Source: Rhodanobacter glycinis
GTDB taxonomy: Bacteria; Pseudomonadota; Gammaproteobacteria; Xanthomonadales; Rhodanobacteraceae
DNA: 64,000 nt
Assembly (NCBI RefSeq): GCF_900114325.1
Contig: NZ_FOSR01000010.1
Location: forward strand, 45,720-109,719
Direction of reading: 5' to 3'
Shown: one piece after another, positions 39,497-48,351 of the stretch
Layout of the letters: each line of letters starts with the position of its first letter
Position numbering within the stretch: position 1 is the stretch's first letter
Translations under genes and position numbers: made by a program
The notes under the pieces: generated by a model
What the model was told of the DNA's origin: nothing
What the model saw: only the letters and a program-made list of their open reading frames with translations
Databases searched by the model: none

Positions 39497-40087
39497 TCAG
39501 TGCTGCGTGTGGCCGGTGTGCTGCAGCGTGCGCGACAGCTGGGTCACCAGCACGTGCAGCACGGCCCCCAGGCCCACGTACAACGCGGTGACTTCGAGGA
39601 ACGGCAGGTACCAGTCGCCCAGGTTGACGAACCATGCGCCGAAGCTGCGCGGCGCCGGCACGTTGGCGCTGATCCAGTAGAAGCTGCCGTTGGAAATCAG
39701 GTAGCACACGGCCTCGCTGACCAGCAGCGCCAGCACGGCCAGGCCGAGCGTGGGCATGCGCAGGCCAAGCTGGTGCCGGGCCAGCCAGCTGCCGCCCAGC
39801 CACAGCGCGCCGTAGGCGGCAATCAGGAACCAGTAGGCCGGCGACACGCAGTATTGGCTCCAGAAGTTCATGCCTTGCTGCGTGATCACCACGAAATCGA
39901 CCAGCACGGCTTCGGCCATCAGCAGCGGGAAAGCCCAGCGTGCCGAGCCGCGCAGCCAGAAACCGGCGAGGAAGAATATGGCCCACGACGCATCGGGCAG
40001 CACGTCGAAGTGATGGATGCGGGTGACCGCCATCGCCAGGGCCAGGGCGATGAAAATACTCACGCGTTGGATGTACGGCTTGTCCAT
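39497..40087 (-). CDS. btuM: BtuM-like cobalamin transporter (solitary ECF S component)
   Basis: A 196-residue, six-helix-type inner-membrane protein. I assign it to the BtuM family of putative vitamin B12 transporters, which work without an ECF energy module, because (i) it is joined to the cobalamin adenosyltransferase gene, (ii) size and hydrophobicity match, and (iii) it has Cys80 in SQYCVSPAYW, the position of the cobalt-liganding cysteine described for Thiobacillus BtuM. No B12 riboswitch fits in the 103 bp before it. The ATG at 40087 is the first start after the divergent ubiH promoter region. If wrong, it is an uncharacterised membrane protein. Confidence 0.72.
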   Translation of the reverse strand: MDKPYIQRVSIFIALALAMAVTRIHHFDVLPDASWAIFFLAGFWLRGSARWAFPLLMAEAVLVDFVVITQQGMNFWSQYCVSPAYWFLIAAYGALWLGGSWLARHQLGLRMPTLGLAVLALLVSEAVCYLISNGSFYWISANVPAPRSFGAWFVNLGDWYLPFLEVTALYVGLGAVLHVLVTQLSRTLQHTGHTQH

Positions 40088-40190
40088 GGCAGGGCTCCGT
40101 GGGAATGCATGCGGGGAATCAGGCACCCAGTTTAGCCCAATGCGCCGTCGTCGATGCAGCCGCCGTGCGCTCGCGCGTATCATCGACGGC

Positions 40191-41417
40191 ATGAGTCCCG
40201 AGCAAACCTCCACTTCCCGAACCGGTGTGCTGATCGTCGGTGGCGGCCTGGTTGGCGCCAGTCTGGCCATTGCGCTGGATGCCGCCGGCATCGCCGCCAC
40301 CCTGGTCGAGGCGGCCGCCCCGCGCGCCGGTGCCCAGCCGAGCTACGACGAACGCAACCTGGCGCTGGCGCGCGCCACGGTCAATGGCCTGGACGCCATC
40401 GGCGTGTGGACGCACGCCGCGGCGAATGCCACGCCGATCCGGCATATCCGGGTCAGCCGCGCGGGCGAATTCGGCAGCGCGCGCATCGACGCGGCGAAGC
40501 AGGGCGTCGATGCCCTGGGCTGGACGCTGCCAGCGCGTGAACTGGGCGAAGCCTTGTTGCGCCGGCTGGATGCCTGCACCCGGCTGACCCGGCTGGCGCC
40601 GGCGACACTGGAGGCGCTGGAATCGCACCCGGCCGGCTGGCGCGCGCGTATCCGCACCGCCGACGGCGAGCGCACGGTCGATGCGGCGCTGCTGGTCGGC
40701 GCCGACGGCACCGAATCCTTCGTGCGCAGCCAGCTCGGCATCGACGCCGAGCGGCTCGATTACGAGCAGACCTTGTTTGTCGCCGCCGTCACTCCCGAGC
40801 ACGATCACGCGAACCGCGCCTTCGAGCGCTTCTCCGACGCGGGCCCGGTGGCGCTGTTGCCGCTGGCCGAACGTCGCTGCGGACTGGTGCTTACCGTGCC
40901 GGGCGAGCAGGCGGAAGCGGTGGCGGCGCTGGGCGATGACGACTTCATCGCGCTGGCGCAGCAACGTTTCGGCTGGAAGCTGGGCCGGCTGACGCGCCCG
41001 GGCAAGCGACACCCCTACGCGATCCGCCGCGTGGTCGCACGGCAGTTGATCGGCCCGCGCGCGGTGCTGGTCGGCAACGCCGCGCAGACCGTCCACCCGA
41101 TCGGTGCGCAAGGTTTCAACCTCGGCTTGCGCGATGCGCTGACCTTGTCGGAACTGGTTGCTGCGGCGGAAGATCCCGGCGCGGCTGACCTGCTGCAACG
41201 CTATGCCGCGCGTCGTGCACCGGACCGCGAAGGCACCATGGCGATGAGCCACGGACTGGTGCGGCTGGCCTGCCTGGAACAGCCGTTGCTGGCGCCGCTG
41301 CGCTCGCTGGCGCTGCTGGCCTACGACCGCGTGTCGCCGCTGCAACACCTGCTGGCACGACACGGCATGGGCTTCCGTGGCGAGCCGCCGCACGCCGTGC
41401 TGGAGCGCCTGCCATGA
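40191..41417 (+). CDS. ubiH: 2-octaprenyl-6-methoxyphenol hydroxylase UbiH
   Basis: FAD monooxygenase of aerobic ubiquinone synthesis. The 408-residue product has the FAD dinucleotide motif VLIVGGGLVGASLAIAL, the middle DG motif LLVGADGTESFVRSQLG and the second FAD motif VLVGNAAQTVHPIGAQGFNLGLRDA. The asparagine-alanine-alanine (GNAAQ) version of the last motif is typical of UbiH, against GDAAH in UbiI. The start is the ATG at 40191; the stop overlaps the next gene (ATGA). Confidence 0.93.
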   Translation: MSPEQTSTSRTGVLIVGGGLVGASLAIALDAAGIAATLVEAAAPRAGAQPSYDERNLALARATVNGLDAIGVWTHAAANATPIRHIRVSRAGEFGSARIDAAKQGVDALGWTLPARELGEALLRRLDACTRLTRLAPATLEALESHPAGWRARIRTADGERTVDAALLVGADGTESFVRSQLGIDAERLDYEQTLFVAAVTPEHDHANRAFERFSDAGPVALLPLAERRCGLVLTVPGEQAEAVAALGDDDFIALAQQRFGWKLGRLTRPGKRHPYAIRRVVARQLIGPRAVLVGNAAQTVHPIGAQGFNLGLRDALTLSELVAAAEDPGAADLLQRYAARRAPDREGTMAMSHGLVRLACLEQPLLAPLRSLALLAYDRVSPLQHLLARHGMGFRGEPPHAVLERLP

Positions 41418-42640
41418 ACACGCTTCCCGAACGTCGCCGCGCGCCGGCACTGGATATCGCCGTGGTCGGTGGCGGCATGGTCGGCGCCGCTGCTGCGCTG
41501 GCGTTGGCGAAGGCCGGCTTTTCCACCGCCTTGCTGGAAGCGCGCGAGCCGACACCATGGCGCGCGGGCGACGAAGTCGATTTGCGCGTGGTCGGGCTCG
41601 CGCCGTCGTCCATCGAGTTGCTGGATGGCTTGGGCGTCTGGACGTCCATTCGTGATGCGCGATCCAGTCCTTATGCGCACATGCATGTATGGGACAGCGA
41701 AAGCGGCGCCGCCATCGACTTTTCTGCCGCGGACGATGGGCGCGACCTGCTCGGCCATATCGTCGAGAACAATCTGGTGCAGTGGACGCTGTGGCAGGCG
41801 CTGGAGGCGGCCGGCGGCCGCTCCGGCACAGCCACGGGCGGCGTCCGTCGCCTGTGCCCGGCCGAGGTGCGGGGTTTCGAGGCGCGGGAGGATCGCGTGG
41901 TGCTGGAACTGGCTGATGGCGAAAGTCTGGCCGCGCGTCTGCTGGTGGCCGCTGACGGCGCCGCTTCGCCATTGCGCGACATGGCCGGCATCGCTACCCG
42001 TGGTCGCGACTACGCGCAACGTGCAGTGGTGGCGCATGTCGTCACCGAGCGGCCGCATGAAGCCACCGCATGGCAGCGCTTCCTGCCCACGGGGCCGTTG
42101 GCGCTGCTGCCGCTGGCTGACGGTCGCAGCTCGGTGGTGTGGTCGCTGCCCGAGGACGAAGCGCAACGCGTGTTGGCGCTGGACGACGCGGCCTTCATGG
42201 ATGCGCTCGGCATCGCCAGCGATTTCCGCTTGGGTCGTGTGCTGGGCACCACGCGGCGCGCGGCGTTCCCGCTCAAGTTGCAGTTGGCCGAAACCTACCA
42301 GTCCGATCGCTTCGTGCTGCTCGGTGATGCCGCGCATGCGGTCCATCCCCTGGCCGGGCAGGGTGTGAACCTGGGGCTGCGCGATGTCGCCGAATTGCGC
42401 GATACGCTGCGTGCCGCACGCGATGCCGGGCGTGACATCGGTGCCGAACATGTATTGCGTCGCTACGCACGTCGCCGCCGTAGCGCCGATACGCTCGATG
42501 CGCGCGGTTTCGACGCGCTGGCACGCATCTACGCCTGGCAGTCGCCGCCGTTGATTGCGGCGCGTGGCCTGGGCGTACGCCTGCTCGATCGACTGGCGCC
42601 GCTGAAGCGTCGTATCGCCGCGCACGCCGCCGGGCTGTGA
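41414..42640 (+). CDS. ubiI: UbiI/VisC-type ubiquinone hydroxylase
   Basis: Second FAD monooxygenase of the UbiH/UbiF/VisC/COQ6 family, 408 residues, likely C5-hydroxylase of ubiquinone synthesis. Motifs: IAVVGGGMVGAAAALALAKA, LLVAADGAASPLRDMAG and VLLGDAAHAVHPLAGQGVNL. Translationally coupled to ubiH (ATGA). It could also be UbiF-like; the substrate position within the family cannot be decided from motifs alone. Followed by a CCTCC-type inverted repeat. Confidence 0.85.
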   Translation: MNTLPERRRAPALDIAVVGGGMVGAAAALALAKAGFSTALLEAREPTPWRAGDEVDLRVVGLAPSSIELLDGLGVWTSIRDARSSPYAHMHVWDSESGAAIDFSAADDGRDLLGHIVENNLVQWTLWQALEAAGGRSGTATGGVRRLCPAEVRGFEAREDRVVLELADGESLAARLLVAADGAASPLRDMAGIATRGRDYAQRAVVAHVVTERPHEATAWQRFLPTGPLALLPLADGRSSVVWSLPEDEAQRVLALDDAAFMDALGIASDFRLGRVLGTTRRAAFPLKLQLAETYQSDRFVLLGDAAHAVHPLAGQGVNLGLRDVAELRDTLRAARDAGRDIGAEHVLRRYARRRRSADTLDARGFDALARIYAWQSPPLIAARGLGVRLLDRLAPLKRRIAAHAAGL

Positions 42641-42649
42641 GCTTTTCGC

Positions 42650-42747
42650 CTCCTCCTGCAAGGCAGGGGGAGGCTGGGAGGGGGTAAAGCTTTTCGCGTT
42701 CTCCGAGAAGCCCCCTCCCCAACTCTCCCCTGCGTCGCAGGGGAGGG
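42650..42747. repeat. Inverted repeat, CCCTCCCC type
   Basis: Left arm TCCTGCAAGGCAGGGGGAGG and onward, right arm with CCCCTCCCCAACTCTCCCCT, imperfectly complementary over about 35 bases with a loop containing TTTTCGCGTTCTCC. It fills the gap between ubiI and the hydrolase gene. Related in style to the elements at 47943-48350 and 52461-52604. Confidence 0.75.
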
Positions 42748-42776
42748 AGCAAACCAACCTGGCCGGAGGATTCGTC

Positions 42777-43565
42777 ATGCGTCTCGCCCGTTGCTGCAGC
42801 GTGCTGTTGCTTTCCGTGCTCGCCTTCGCCGCGCAGGCGAAGATGGTTCATCGCACCGTGGACTGGACGCTGGGAAGTACGCATTTTCACAGCGTGCTGG
42901 TCTATGACGACGCGATCGCCGCGAAACGTCCGGGTCTGGTGATGGTGCCGAACTGGTTCGGCGTGAATGCGGCGGCGGTAAAGAAAGCCGAGATGATCGC
43001 CGGCAAGCGCTACGTGATCCTGCTCACCGACATGTACGGTGCCGGTGTGCGCCCGACGAATACCGATCAGGCGCAGGCGGCGGTGAAGCCGCTGTATGCG
43101 GATCGTTCGCTGATGCGCAAACGGGTCAACGAGGCGCTGGCGCAGCTGCGGGCGCAGGCGGCTTCGGCGCCGATCGATACCTCGAAACTCGCCGCCATCG
43201 GCTTCTGCTTTGGCGGCGCAGCCGTGCTGGATCTGGCACGCAGCGGAGCGGACGTCGCCGCGGTGGTGTCGTTCCACGGTGACCTCTCCGGCGGTGACCC
43301 GGCGCAGGCGAAACACATCAAGGCGCGCGTGCTGGCGATGAACGGCGCCGACGACACCTGGACGATGCCGGCCGCGGACAAGTTTCTCGACGAGATGCGC
43401 CAAAGTCCCGCCGACTGGCAGTTCGTGGTGCTCGGCCACGCCGTGCATTGTTTTACCGAAGTGGGCGAGAACGAACCGGGCTGCAAGTACGACGCCAAGG
43501 CCGCGGCGCGCAGTTATCGCTTGATGCACCAGTGGCTGAAGTCGGCGTTTGCCGGCAGTCCATAG
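42777..43565 (+). CDS. Secreted dienelactone hydrolase family protein
   Basis: Alpha/beta-hydrolase of the dienelactone hydrolase family with an N-terminal signal peptide (about 1-20, cleavage after AQA), hence probably periplasmic. The 262-residue protein has the nucleophile elbow GFCFGG with Cys144 instead of serine, the acid in NGADDTW (Asp192/193) and His221 or His224 in LGHAVHCF, the Cys-Asp-His triad known for dienelactone hydrolase. A GGAGG site precedes the ATG. A real dienelactone substrate is unlikely without a catechol pathway nearby; function unknown. Confidence 0.87.
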   Translation: MRLARCCSVLLLSVLAFAAQAKMVHRTVDWTLGSTHFHSVLVYDDAIAAKRPGLVMVPNWFGVNAAAVKKAEMIAGKRYVILLTDMYGAGVRPTNTDQAQAAVKPLYADRSLMRKRVNEALAQLRAQAASAPIDTSKLAAIGFCFGGAAVLDLARSGADVAAVVSFHGDLSGGDPAQAKHIKARVLAMNGADDTWTMPAADKFLDEMRQSPADWQFVVLGHAVHCFTEVGENEPGCKYDAKAAARSYRLMHQWLKSAFAGSP

Positions 43566-43587
43566 GGCACCTCGAATAACCGTTTTT

Positions 43588-43665
43588 GTAGGAGCGCACC
43601 CTGTGCGCGAATGCTCGGGCGTCTGACCGAGGCCAAGAGCATTCGCGCACAGGGTGCGCTCCTAC
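43588..43665. repeat. GTAGGAG-type REP palindrome, copy 2
   Basis: Starts GTAGGAGCGCACCCTGTGCG, ends CTCCTAC, with about 27-base perfect arms, 22 bases after the hydrolase stop. Near-identical arms to copy 1; the centre differs (GGGCGTCTGACCGAGGCCAA). Confidence 0.92.
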
Positions 43666-43781
43666 AAGGCTTTCGGGGCACCCCTCCAAACCTTCATCGG
43701 GGGAGCGGGGTTTCGAGGTTCCCGAAAACCCGCCGCAGGCGAGCAGCTTCGCGATAGCGTTGAAAGCTCCAGCAAGGAACC

Positions 43782-44786
43782 TCAGGACGTGCGCTGCACC
43801 GAATAATCAGCCAGCGCAGCCAGAGCATCACGATGCGTGGAAGCGGGCAGGCTGGCCAGGGCCTCGCATGCAGCCTTGGCATGCGCCACGGCGCGTTCGC
43901 GGGTGCGTTCCAGCGCGCCGGAGTCGCGGATGGCGGCGATGATGTGATCCAGTGAATCCAGGCCGCCGTGTTCGATCGCGTGGCGCAGCGATTGCACCTG
44001 CTTGGCGTCGGCGGTTTCCAGCGCGTAGATCAGCGGCAGCGTGGGTTTGCCTTCGGCCAGGTCGTCGCCGATGTTCTTGCCCAGGGTGCCGGCGTCGCTG
44101 ACGTAATCCAGCAGGTCGTCGGCGATCTGGAAGGCGTAGCCCAGTTCCATGCCGTAGCGGCGCAGGGCGGCCACCTGGTCCGTCGGCAAGCCGCCGAGCA
44201 GACCGCCCAGTTCGGTGGCAGCGGCGAACAGCACCGCAGTCTTGCGCTCGATCACCGCCAGGTATGCGGTCTCGTTCACGTCGGCGTTGCCGATGTTGAG
44301 CAACTGCAGCACCTCGCCCTCGGCGATGGTGTTGGTGGTGTCGGCGAGGATGCGCATGATGCGCATGTCGTTCAGTTCCACCATCAGCTGGAACGAGCGC
44401 GAGTAGAGGAAGTCGCCGACCAGCACGCTGGCGGCGTTGCCCCACAGTGCGTTGGCGGTCTTGCGGCCGCGGCGCAGGTCCGATTCGTCGACCACGTCGT
44501 CGTGCAGCAGGGTGGATGTGTGGATGAACTCGATGACCGCGGCCAGCTTGATGTGCTGCTCGCCCGTGTAACCCGCGGCGCCGGCCGCCAGCACGTGCAG
44601 CATCGGGCGCAGCCGCTTGCCGCCACCGGCGATGATGTGGTCGGCGATCTGGTTGATCAGCACCACATCGGAGGACAGCCGCTGGCGAATCAGCGCATCG
44701 ACGTCGCGCATGTCGGCGGCGGCGAGTTCGCGTACGTCGGCGAAGTCGCGCATTGATCCGGGAACGTGTTCGGCGGACGAGCTCAT
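43782..44786 (-). CDS. ispB: Octaprenyl diphosphate synthase IspB
   Basis: Makes the C40 side chain of ubiquinone from FPP and IPP. The 334-residue all-alpha prenyltransferase has the first aspartate-rich motif DDVVD at 96-100, the second (ADDLLDYVSD, Asp223/224/227) and GGGKRLRP for IPP binding. It fits with ubiH/ubiI upstream in the window. Divergent from the MFS gene. Chain length (C40) is inferred from the family, not directly visible. Confidence 0.94.
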   Translation of the reverse strand: MSSSAEHVPGSMRDFADVRELAAADMRDVDALIRQRLSSDVVLINQIADHIIAGGGKRLRPMLHVLAAGAAGYTGEQHIKLAAVIEFIHTSTLLHDDVVDESDLRRGRKTANALWGNAASVLVGDFLYSRSFQLMVELNDMRIMRILADTTNTIAEGEVLQLLNIGNADVNETAYLAVIERKTAVLFAAATELGGLLGGLPTDQVAALRRYGMELGYAFQIADDLLDYVSDAGTLGKNIGDDLAEGKPTLPLIYALETADAKQVQSLRHAIEHGGLDSLDHIIAAIRDSGALERTRERAVAHAKAACEALASLPASTHRDALAALADYSVQRTS

Positions 44787-44929
44787 GGACGGCCTGCAAG
44801 GAGTTGAAGCGCGATTATAGGGGGTTCAGCCTTGGCTGTATGCGGCCTGACGGAGCCACGATGCGAACAATGTCGCGGTCTGCGGGCCTCGTGGCGTTGT
44901 GTCACATAGGGACGATCGGGGCACATGCC

Positions 44930-44935
44930 TATAAT
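44930..44935 (+). promoter_or_regulatory. Consensus -10 hexamer of the MFS gene
   Basis: TATAAT lies 35 bases before the GTG start at 44970 and inside a longer alternative reading frame that begins at 44925; it therefore argues for the GTG start. No convincing -35 is seen at 17 bp. Confidence 0.55.
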
Positions 44936-44969
44936 CGGACTTCCAAGCCATCGCCGGACACCCGCCCAC

Positions 44970-46166
44970 GTGAGCAAGCTCAGCAAGCGCGAACTGAACA
45001 CCTCCCTTGCCTTGTCCAGCGTCGTCGGGCTGCGCATGTTCGGGTTGTTCCTGATCATGCCGGTGTTCACGGCTTACGCGCTGCACATACCGGGGGCGAC
45101 CCCGCTGCTGGTGGGCCTGGCGATCGGCATCTACGGTTTTGCGCAGGCGCTGCTGCAGGTGCCGGTGGGGCTGATCTCCGATCGCATCGGTCGCCATCTG
45201 ACGATTACCGTGGGCCTGCTGGTCTTCGTCGTCGGCAGTGTGGTGGCGGCCATGGCGCATGGCATCAACGGCATCATCGTCGGACGCGTGCTGCAAGGCA
45301 TGGGCGCGGTGTCCGGTGCCAGCCAGGCGCTGGCGGCCGACCATTCGCGCGACGACAACCGCAGCAAGGTGATGGGCATCATCGGTGTCAGCATCGGGCT
45401 GGCCTTCATCCTGGCGATCATCCTCAGCGCACCGTTGGCGGCCATCGCCGGACTGCCGGGTCTGTTCGGGCTGACCGCCGTGCTGGCACTGGGCGCCATC
45501 GTGTTGCTGTGGATCGTGGTGCCGCGGCCCGAACAGCGCCGCGCACCGGCGGCGGCTCACGGCGGGGAAGTGCTGCGCATGCTGGTGAAGCCGCAGTTGC
45601 TGGTGCTCAACGCCTCGATATTCATGATGCACACCATGCTCACCGCCGCTTTCGTGGCGTTGCCGTTGATGCTGGCGCGCAACACCGGCATCACGCTGGA
45701 TCGCCAGTGGGAGTTGTACCTGCCGGTGATGCTGATCTCCGCGGTGGTGATGGGCGGCGTGCTGCGCCGGGTGACTTCGGTGGCCGGCAGCATGCGCCTG
45801 ATCCTGCTGTGCGCACTGGGCCTGGGGCTGGCCCTGGTCGGCTTCAGCGCCGCCGGGCACGGCCATGTCCTGCTGTGGGTGGCGGCAATCGTGTTCTTCA
45901 GTGCCTTCAATCTGCTCGAAGCCAGCCTGCCCAGCCTGGTGTCGCGACTGGCACCGCAGCACATGCGTGGCGCAGCGTTGGGCGCCTATGCCACCAGCCA
46001 GTTCCTCGGTGCCGGCATCGGCGGCGTGATGGGCGGCGTGGTGCTGCAGCACCTGGGTCTGTCCGCGGTGTTTGCCGTGGCCGCCGTGCTGCTGGTGATC
46101 TGGCTGCCGCTACTGTGGTGGGGTCGCTGCCGCGTCATCGCCGCCGGCACCCCGGTAGCCGCCTGA
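44970..46166 (+). CDS. MFS drug/metabolite efflux transporter (YajR-like)
   Basis: Twelve-helix major facilitator of the drug:H+ antiporter type. The 398-residue product shows the motif-A loop GLISDRIGRHLTI between helices 2 and 3, motif B region GRVLQGMGAVSGASQALAAD and a central charged loop (PRPEQRRAPAAAHGG). The YajR C-terminal ferredoxin-like domain is missing, so it is a short relative. The start is placed at GTG 44970 because TATAAT at 44930-44935 lies within the longer frame from ATG 44925. A REP palindrome follows the stop by 16 bases. Substrate unknown. Confidence 0.85.
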   Translation: MSKLSKRELNTSLALSSVVGLRMFGLFLIMPVFTAYALHIPGATPLLVGLAIGIYGFAQALLQVPVGLISDRIGRHLTITVGLLVFVVGSVVAAMAHGINGIIVGRVLQGMGAVSGASQALAADHSRDDNRSKVMGIIGVSIGLAFILAIILSAPLAAIAGLPGLFGLTAVLALGAIVLLWIVVPRPEQRRAPAAAHGGEVLRMLVKPQLLVLNASIFMMHTMLTAAFVALPLMLARNTGITLDRQWELYLPVMLISAVVMGGVLRRVTSVAGSMRLILLCALGLGLALVGFSAAGHGHVLLWVAAIVFFSAFNLLEASLPSLVSRLAPQHMRGAALGAYATSQFLGAGIGGVMGGVVLQHLGLSAVFAVAAVLLVIWLPLLWWGRCRVIAAGTPVAA

Positions 46167-46182
46167 AACACCCGTCCATCCG

Positions 46183-46260
46183 GCAGGAGCGCACCCTGTG
46201 CGCGAATGCTCTTGGCTTCGGTCAAACGCCAGAGCGCTCGCGCACAGGGTGCGCTCCTAC
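46183..46260. repeat. GTAGGAG-type REP palindrome, copy 3
   Basis: Left arm GCAGGAGCGCACCCTGTGCG (one change in the leading GTAG), right arm ends GCGCTCCTAC; a few mismatches in the inner part (GAATGC against GCGCTC). It lies 16 bases after the MFS stop. Confidence 0.9.
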
Positions 46261-46371
46261 CGAGGAAAGGCCGGGTTGCGGGTGATGGTGGACAATTCCG
46301 CGGGCCTCTTCGGTCGGCATTTGCCTACACCGCCCCAAGGCATGGTCCGTGCGCCCCGATACCCGGGGCCG

Positions 46372-46380
46372 TGCTAGCAT
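46372..46380 (+). promoter_or_regulatory. Probable ssb promoter, extended -10
   Basis: TGCTAGCAT (TG, one base, TAGCAT) stands 39 bases before the ssb ATG. No good -35 is visible, which suits an extended -10 promoter. The same form occurs before lpxC. Confidence 0.4.
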
Positions 46381-46419
46381 CCACCTCCGTATTTCTGGCA
46401 TTTCACGAAGGGCGATTCC

Positions 46420-46923
46420 ATGGCACGTGGCATCAACAAGGTCATCCTCGTCGGCAACCTCGGCGCCGACCCCGAAACCCGCTACAGCGCCGGCGGCACC
46501 GCTATCACCAGCCTGCGCATCGCGACCTCCGAGTCGTGGATGGACAAGCAGAGCGGCGAGCGCCAGGAGCGCACCGAGTGGCACCGGGTGAAACTGTTCG
46601 GCAAGCTGGCCGAGATCGCCGGCGAATACCTGAAGAAGGGCCGCCAGGTCTATATCGAAGGCTCGCTGCGCACCGACAAGTACACCGACAAGGACGGCGT
46701 GGAAAAGTACTCCACCGACATCGTGGCCAACGAGATGCAGATGCTCGGTGGTGGCGGCGGCGAAGGCGGTGGTAGCGGCGGTTTCCAGCGTGAACGTCCG
46801 CAGGGCGGCGCTTCGCGCCAGGGTAGCGGTGGCGGCAACTATGGCGGCGGTGCCCCGCAGCGCCAGTCAGCCCCGTCTCCGGCCGACAACGGCGGCTTCG
46901 AGGACGACGACATTCCGTTCTGA
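46420..46923 (+). CDS. ssb: Single-stranded DNA-binding protein
   Basis: Binds ssDNA in replication, repair and recombination. The 167-residue protein has an N-terminal OB fold (about 1-110: [52 protein letters not shown]), a Gly-rich linker and the partner-binding acidic tip DDDIPF. Complete. A clear intrinsic terminator follows. Confidence 0.98.
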   Translation: MARGINKVILVGNLGADPETRYSAGGTAITSLRIATSESWMDKQSGERQERTEWHRVKLFGKLAEIAGEYLKKGRQVYIEGSLRTDKYTDKDGVEKYSTDIVANEMQMLGGGGGEGGGSGGFQRERPQGGASRQGSGGGNYGGGAPQRQSAPSPADNGGFEDDDIPF

Positions 46924-46961
46924 GACACACCTAACAGATACCGTTGAGAAAAAGTCAGAGG

Positions 46962-46990
46962 AAGCCCCGTCTTTACGGGGCTTTCTGTTT
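46962..46990 (+). terminator. Intrinsic terminator of ssb
   Basis: AAGCCCCGT (46962-46970) and ACGGGGCTT (46975-46983) flank CTTT; the tail reads TCTGTTT. 38 bases after the ssb stop, before a convergent AraC gene. Confidence 0.85.
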
Positions 46991-47006
46991 CATGGGCTCG
47001 GCGTAG

Positions 47007-47873
47007 TCATTGCTGCCGGGAGGTCGGGCGCGCGCGGCCGGCCTGGCGATAGTCTCCCGGGGTGATGCCGAAGCGGCGGTGGAACAGCTCGCCGAAGTGC
47101 GACGGCGTGGCGAAACCCAGTGCGTCGGCAATGGTGGCGATGCTTTGCGTGGTTTCCAGCAGGCGGCGGCTGGCCAGGTGCAGGCGGTGGGTGCGCACGT
47201 AGTCGCTCCAGCTCATGCCGACCTGCTGCTTGAAGCGGCGGCTGAAGTAGGCGGGCGACAACGCACACAACGCCGCGGCCTGCTCCGCGCCGGGTGCCTC
47301 GGCGGGATGCCGGCGCAACTGGTCGATGGCCGGACGCAGGCGTTGCAGGCCATGGACGTCGGCGGCGAGCTTTTCGCCTTCGATGTCCGGCGCGCGGACG
47401 ATGGCGCACAGCAACAGCTCGGCCAACGGCAGCGCCAGCGGATCGGTGGCCTCCAGTGCCAGCAGCCAGTCGGCGAGCGATTCCAGACGTTGGCGCAAGG
47501 CGCGGTCGGGTCGTGCGCAGAAGGAATGGCGCAGGCGTTCCATGCCCGGTTTGTGCGCCAGCACCTCGCCCACATCCGCCTCCACTTGCAGCAAGGTCCA
47601 GTCGCGTGGCCCGGCGTCCAGCGCGAAATCGTGCTGGTGCATCGATGGCACGAAGACGATGGCATGCGGGGTCAATGCATAGCGCCGGCCATCGGCATCG
47701 AAATGCCCGCCGACCCGGCCGAACAGCACCAGCTCGTGCACGTCGTGGAAATGCACAAAGGGATCACTGGCATTCGCTTCGCGGCCTTGCCGTATGCGCT
47801 CCACGCGCACCGGCGACCCCGGTTGCAACTCCACCGGTTCGCAGATGGGACGATCAAGATGGGGAAGCGCCAT
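47007..47873 (-). CDS. AraC-family transcriptional regulator
   Basis: A 288-residue regulator with an N-terminal cupin sensor domain (about 1-160, with HFHDVHELVLFGRVGGHF and HQHDFALD) and a C-terminal double helix-turn-helix (about 185-280: AAALCALSPAYFSRRFKQQV and SIATIADALGFATPSHFGEL). Its neighbours do not reveal a target; it is convergent with ssb and followed upstream only by repeats. Ligand unknown. Confidence 0.9.
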   Translation of the reverse strand: MALPHLDRPICEPVELQPGSPVRVERIRQGREANASDPFVHFHDVHELVLFGRVGGHFDADGRRYALTPHAIVFVPSMHQHDFALDAGPRDWTLLQVEADVGEVLAHKPGMERLRHSFCARPDRALRQRLESLADWLLALEATDPLALPLAELLLCAIVRAPDIEGEKLAADVHGLQRLRPAIDQLRRHPAEAPGAEQAAALCALSPAYFSRRFKQQVGMSWSDYVRTHRLHLASRRLLETTQSIATIADALGFATPSHFGELFHRRFGITPGDYRQAGRARPTSRQQ

Positions 47874-48351
47874 GACGGAAGCCCGGCTTGCGGCGGTAAG
47901 GCTCGATTGTCACCGAAGGGCGGCGCGAAAAACACCGACGAGCGCAGCTCTGCTTCCTCTCCCCTGCGGGGAGAGGGAGAAAGGCATCCAGCGCTCTCCC
48001 TGCGGGTGAGAGAGACGGCTTGAGGCGCGGCTCTGCTTCCTCTCCCCGCTGGGGAGAGGATCGAGGTGAGGGGCGGGTGCTCGCGAAAACGCGGCAAGAG
48101 GGAAAGGTCGCCGCAAGAACGGCCCCTCACCCCAGCCCTCTCCCCGCGGATGAGAGGGAGAAAAGGCTTAAAGCGCGGCTCTGCTTCCTCTCCCCGCTGG
48201 GGAGAGGATCGAGGTGAGGGGCGGGTGCTCGCGAAAACGCGGCAAGAGGGAAAGGTCGTTGCAAGAACGGCCCCTCACCCCAGCCCTCTCCCCGCGGGGG
48301 AGAGGGAGAAAAGCGTCCAGCCTCTCCCCATCGGCGAGAGGGAGAAAAGCG
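47874..48351. other. 478-bp gene-free region made of CCTCTCCCC-type repeats
   Basis: After about 65 bases of spacer the region consists of a truncated copy (about 47943-47990), a short inverted piece, then two full copies in tandem (48027-48174 and 48175-48321), and a final palindromic remnant ending just before the DUF2968 stop. Apparent reading frames here with PLTPALSP-like peptides are translation of the repeat and not genes. Confidence 0.8.
48027..48321. repeat. 148-bp element duplicated in tandem
   Basis: Unit 1 (48027-48174) and unit 2 (48175-48321) both start GCGGCTCTGCTTCCTCTCCC and contain GGTGCTCGCGAAAACGCGGC, differing in only a few bases (GCCGCAAG against GTTGCAAG; GGATGAGAGG against GGGGGAGAGG). 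Each unit has imperfect terminal inverted repeats (CCTCTCCCCGC... / ...GCGGGGGAGAGG), as in non-autonomous palindromic elements. Confidence 0.9.

Noticed and set aside
40088..40190. Possible cobalamin riboswitch before the btuM-like gene
   Set aside because: Only 103 bp to the divergent ubiH start and no B12-box-like sequence seen.
44925..44969. ATG at 44925 as the MFS start
   Set aside because: A consensus TATAAT overlaps the first codons, so the transcript most likely begins downstream; GTG 44970 fits family alignment better.
47874..48350. Short reading frames with peptides such as PLTPALSP and GERAGVRG
   Set aside because: They are in-frame translations of CCTCTCCCC-type palindromic repeats, open in several frames by composition.
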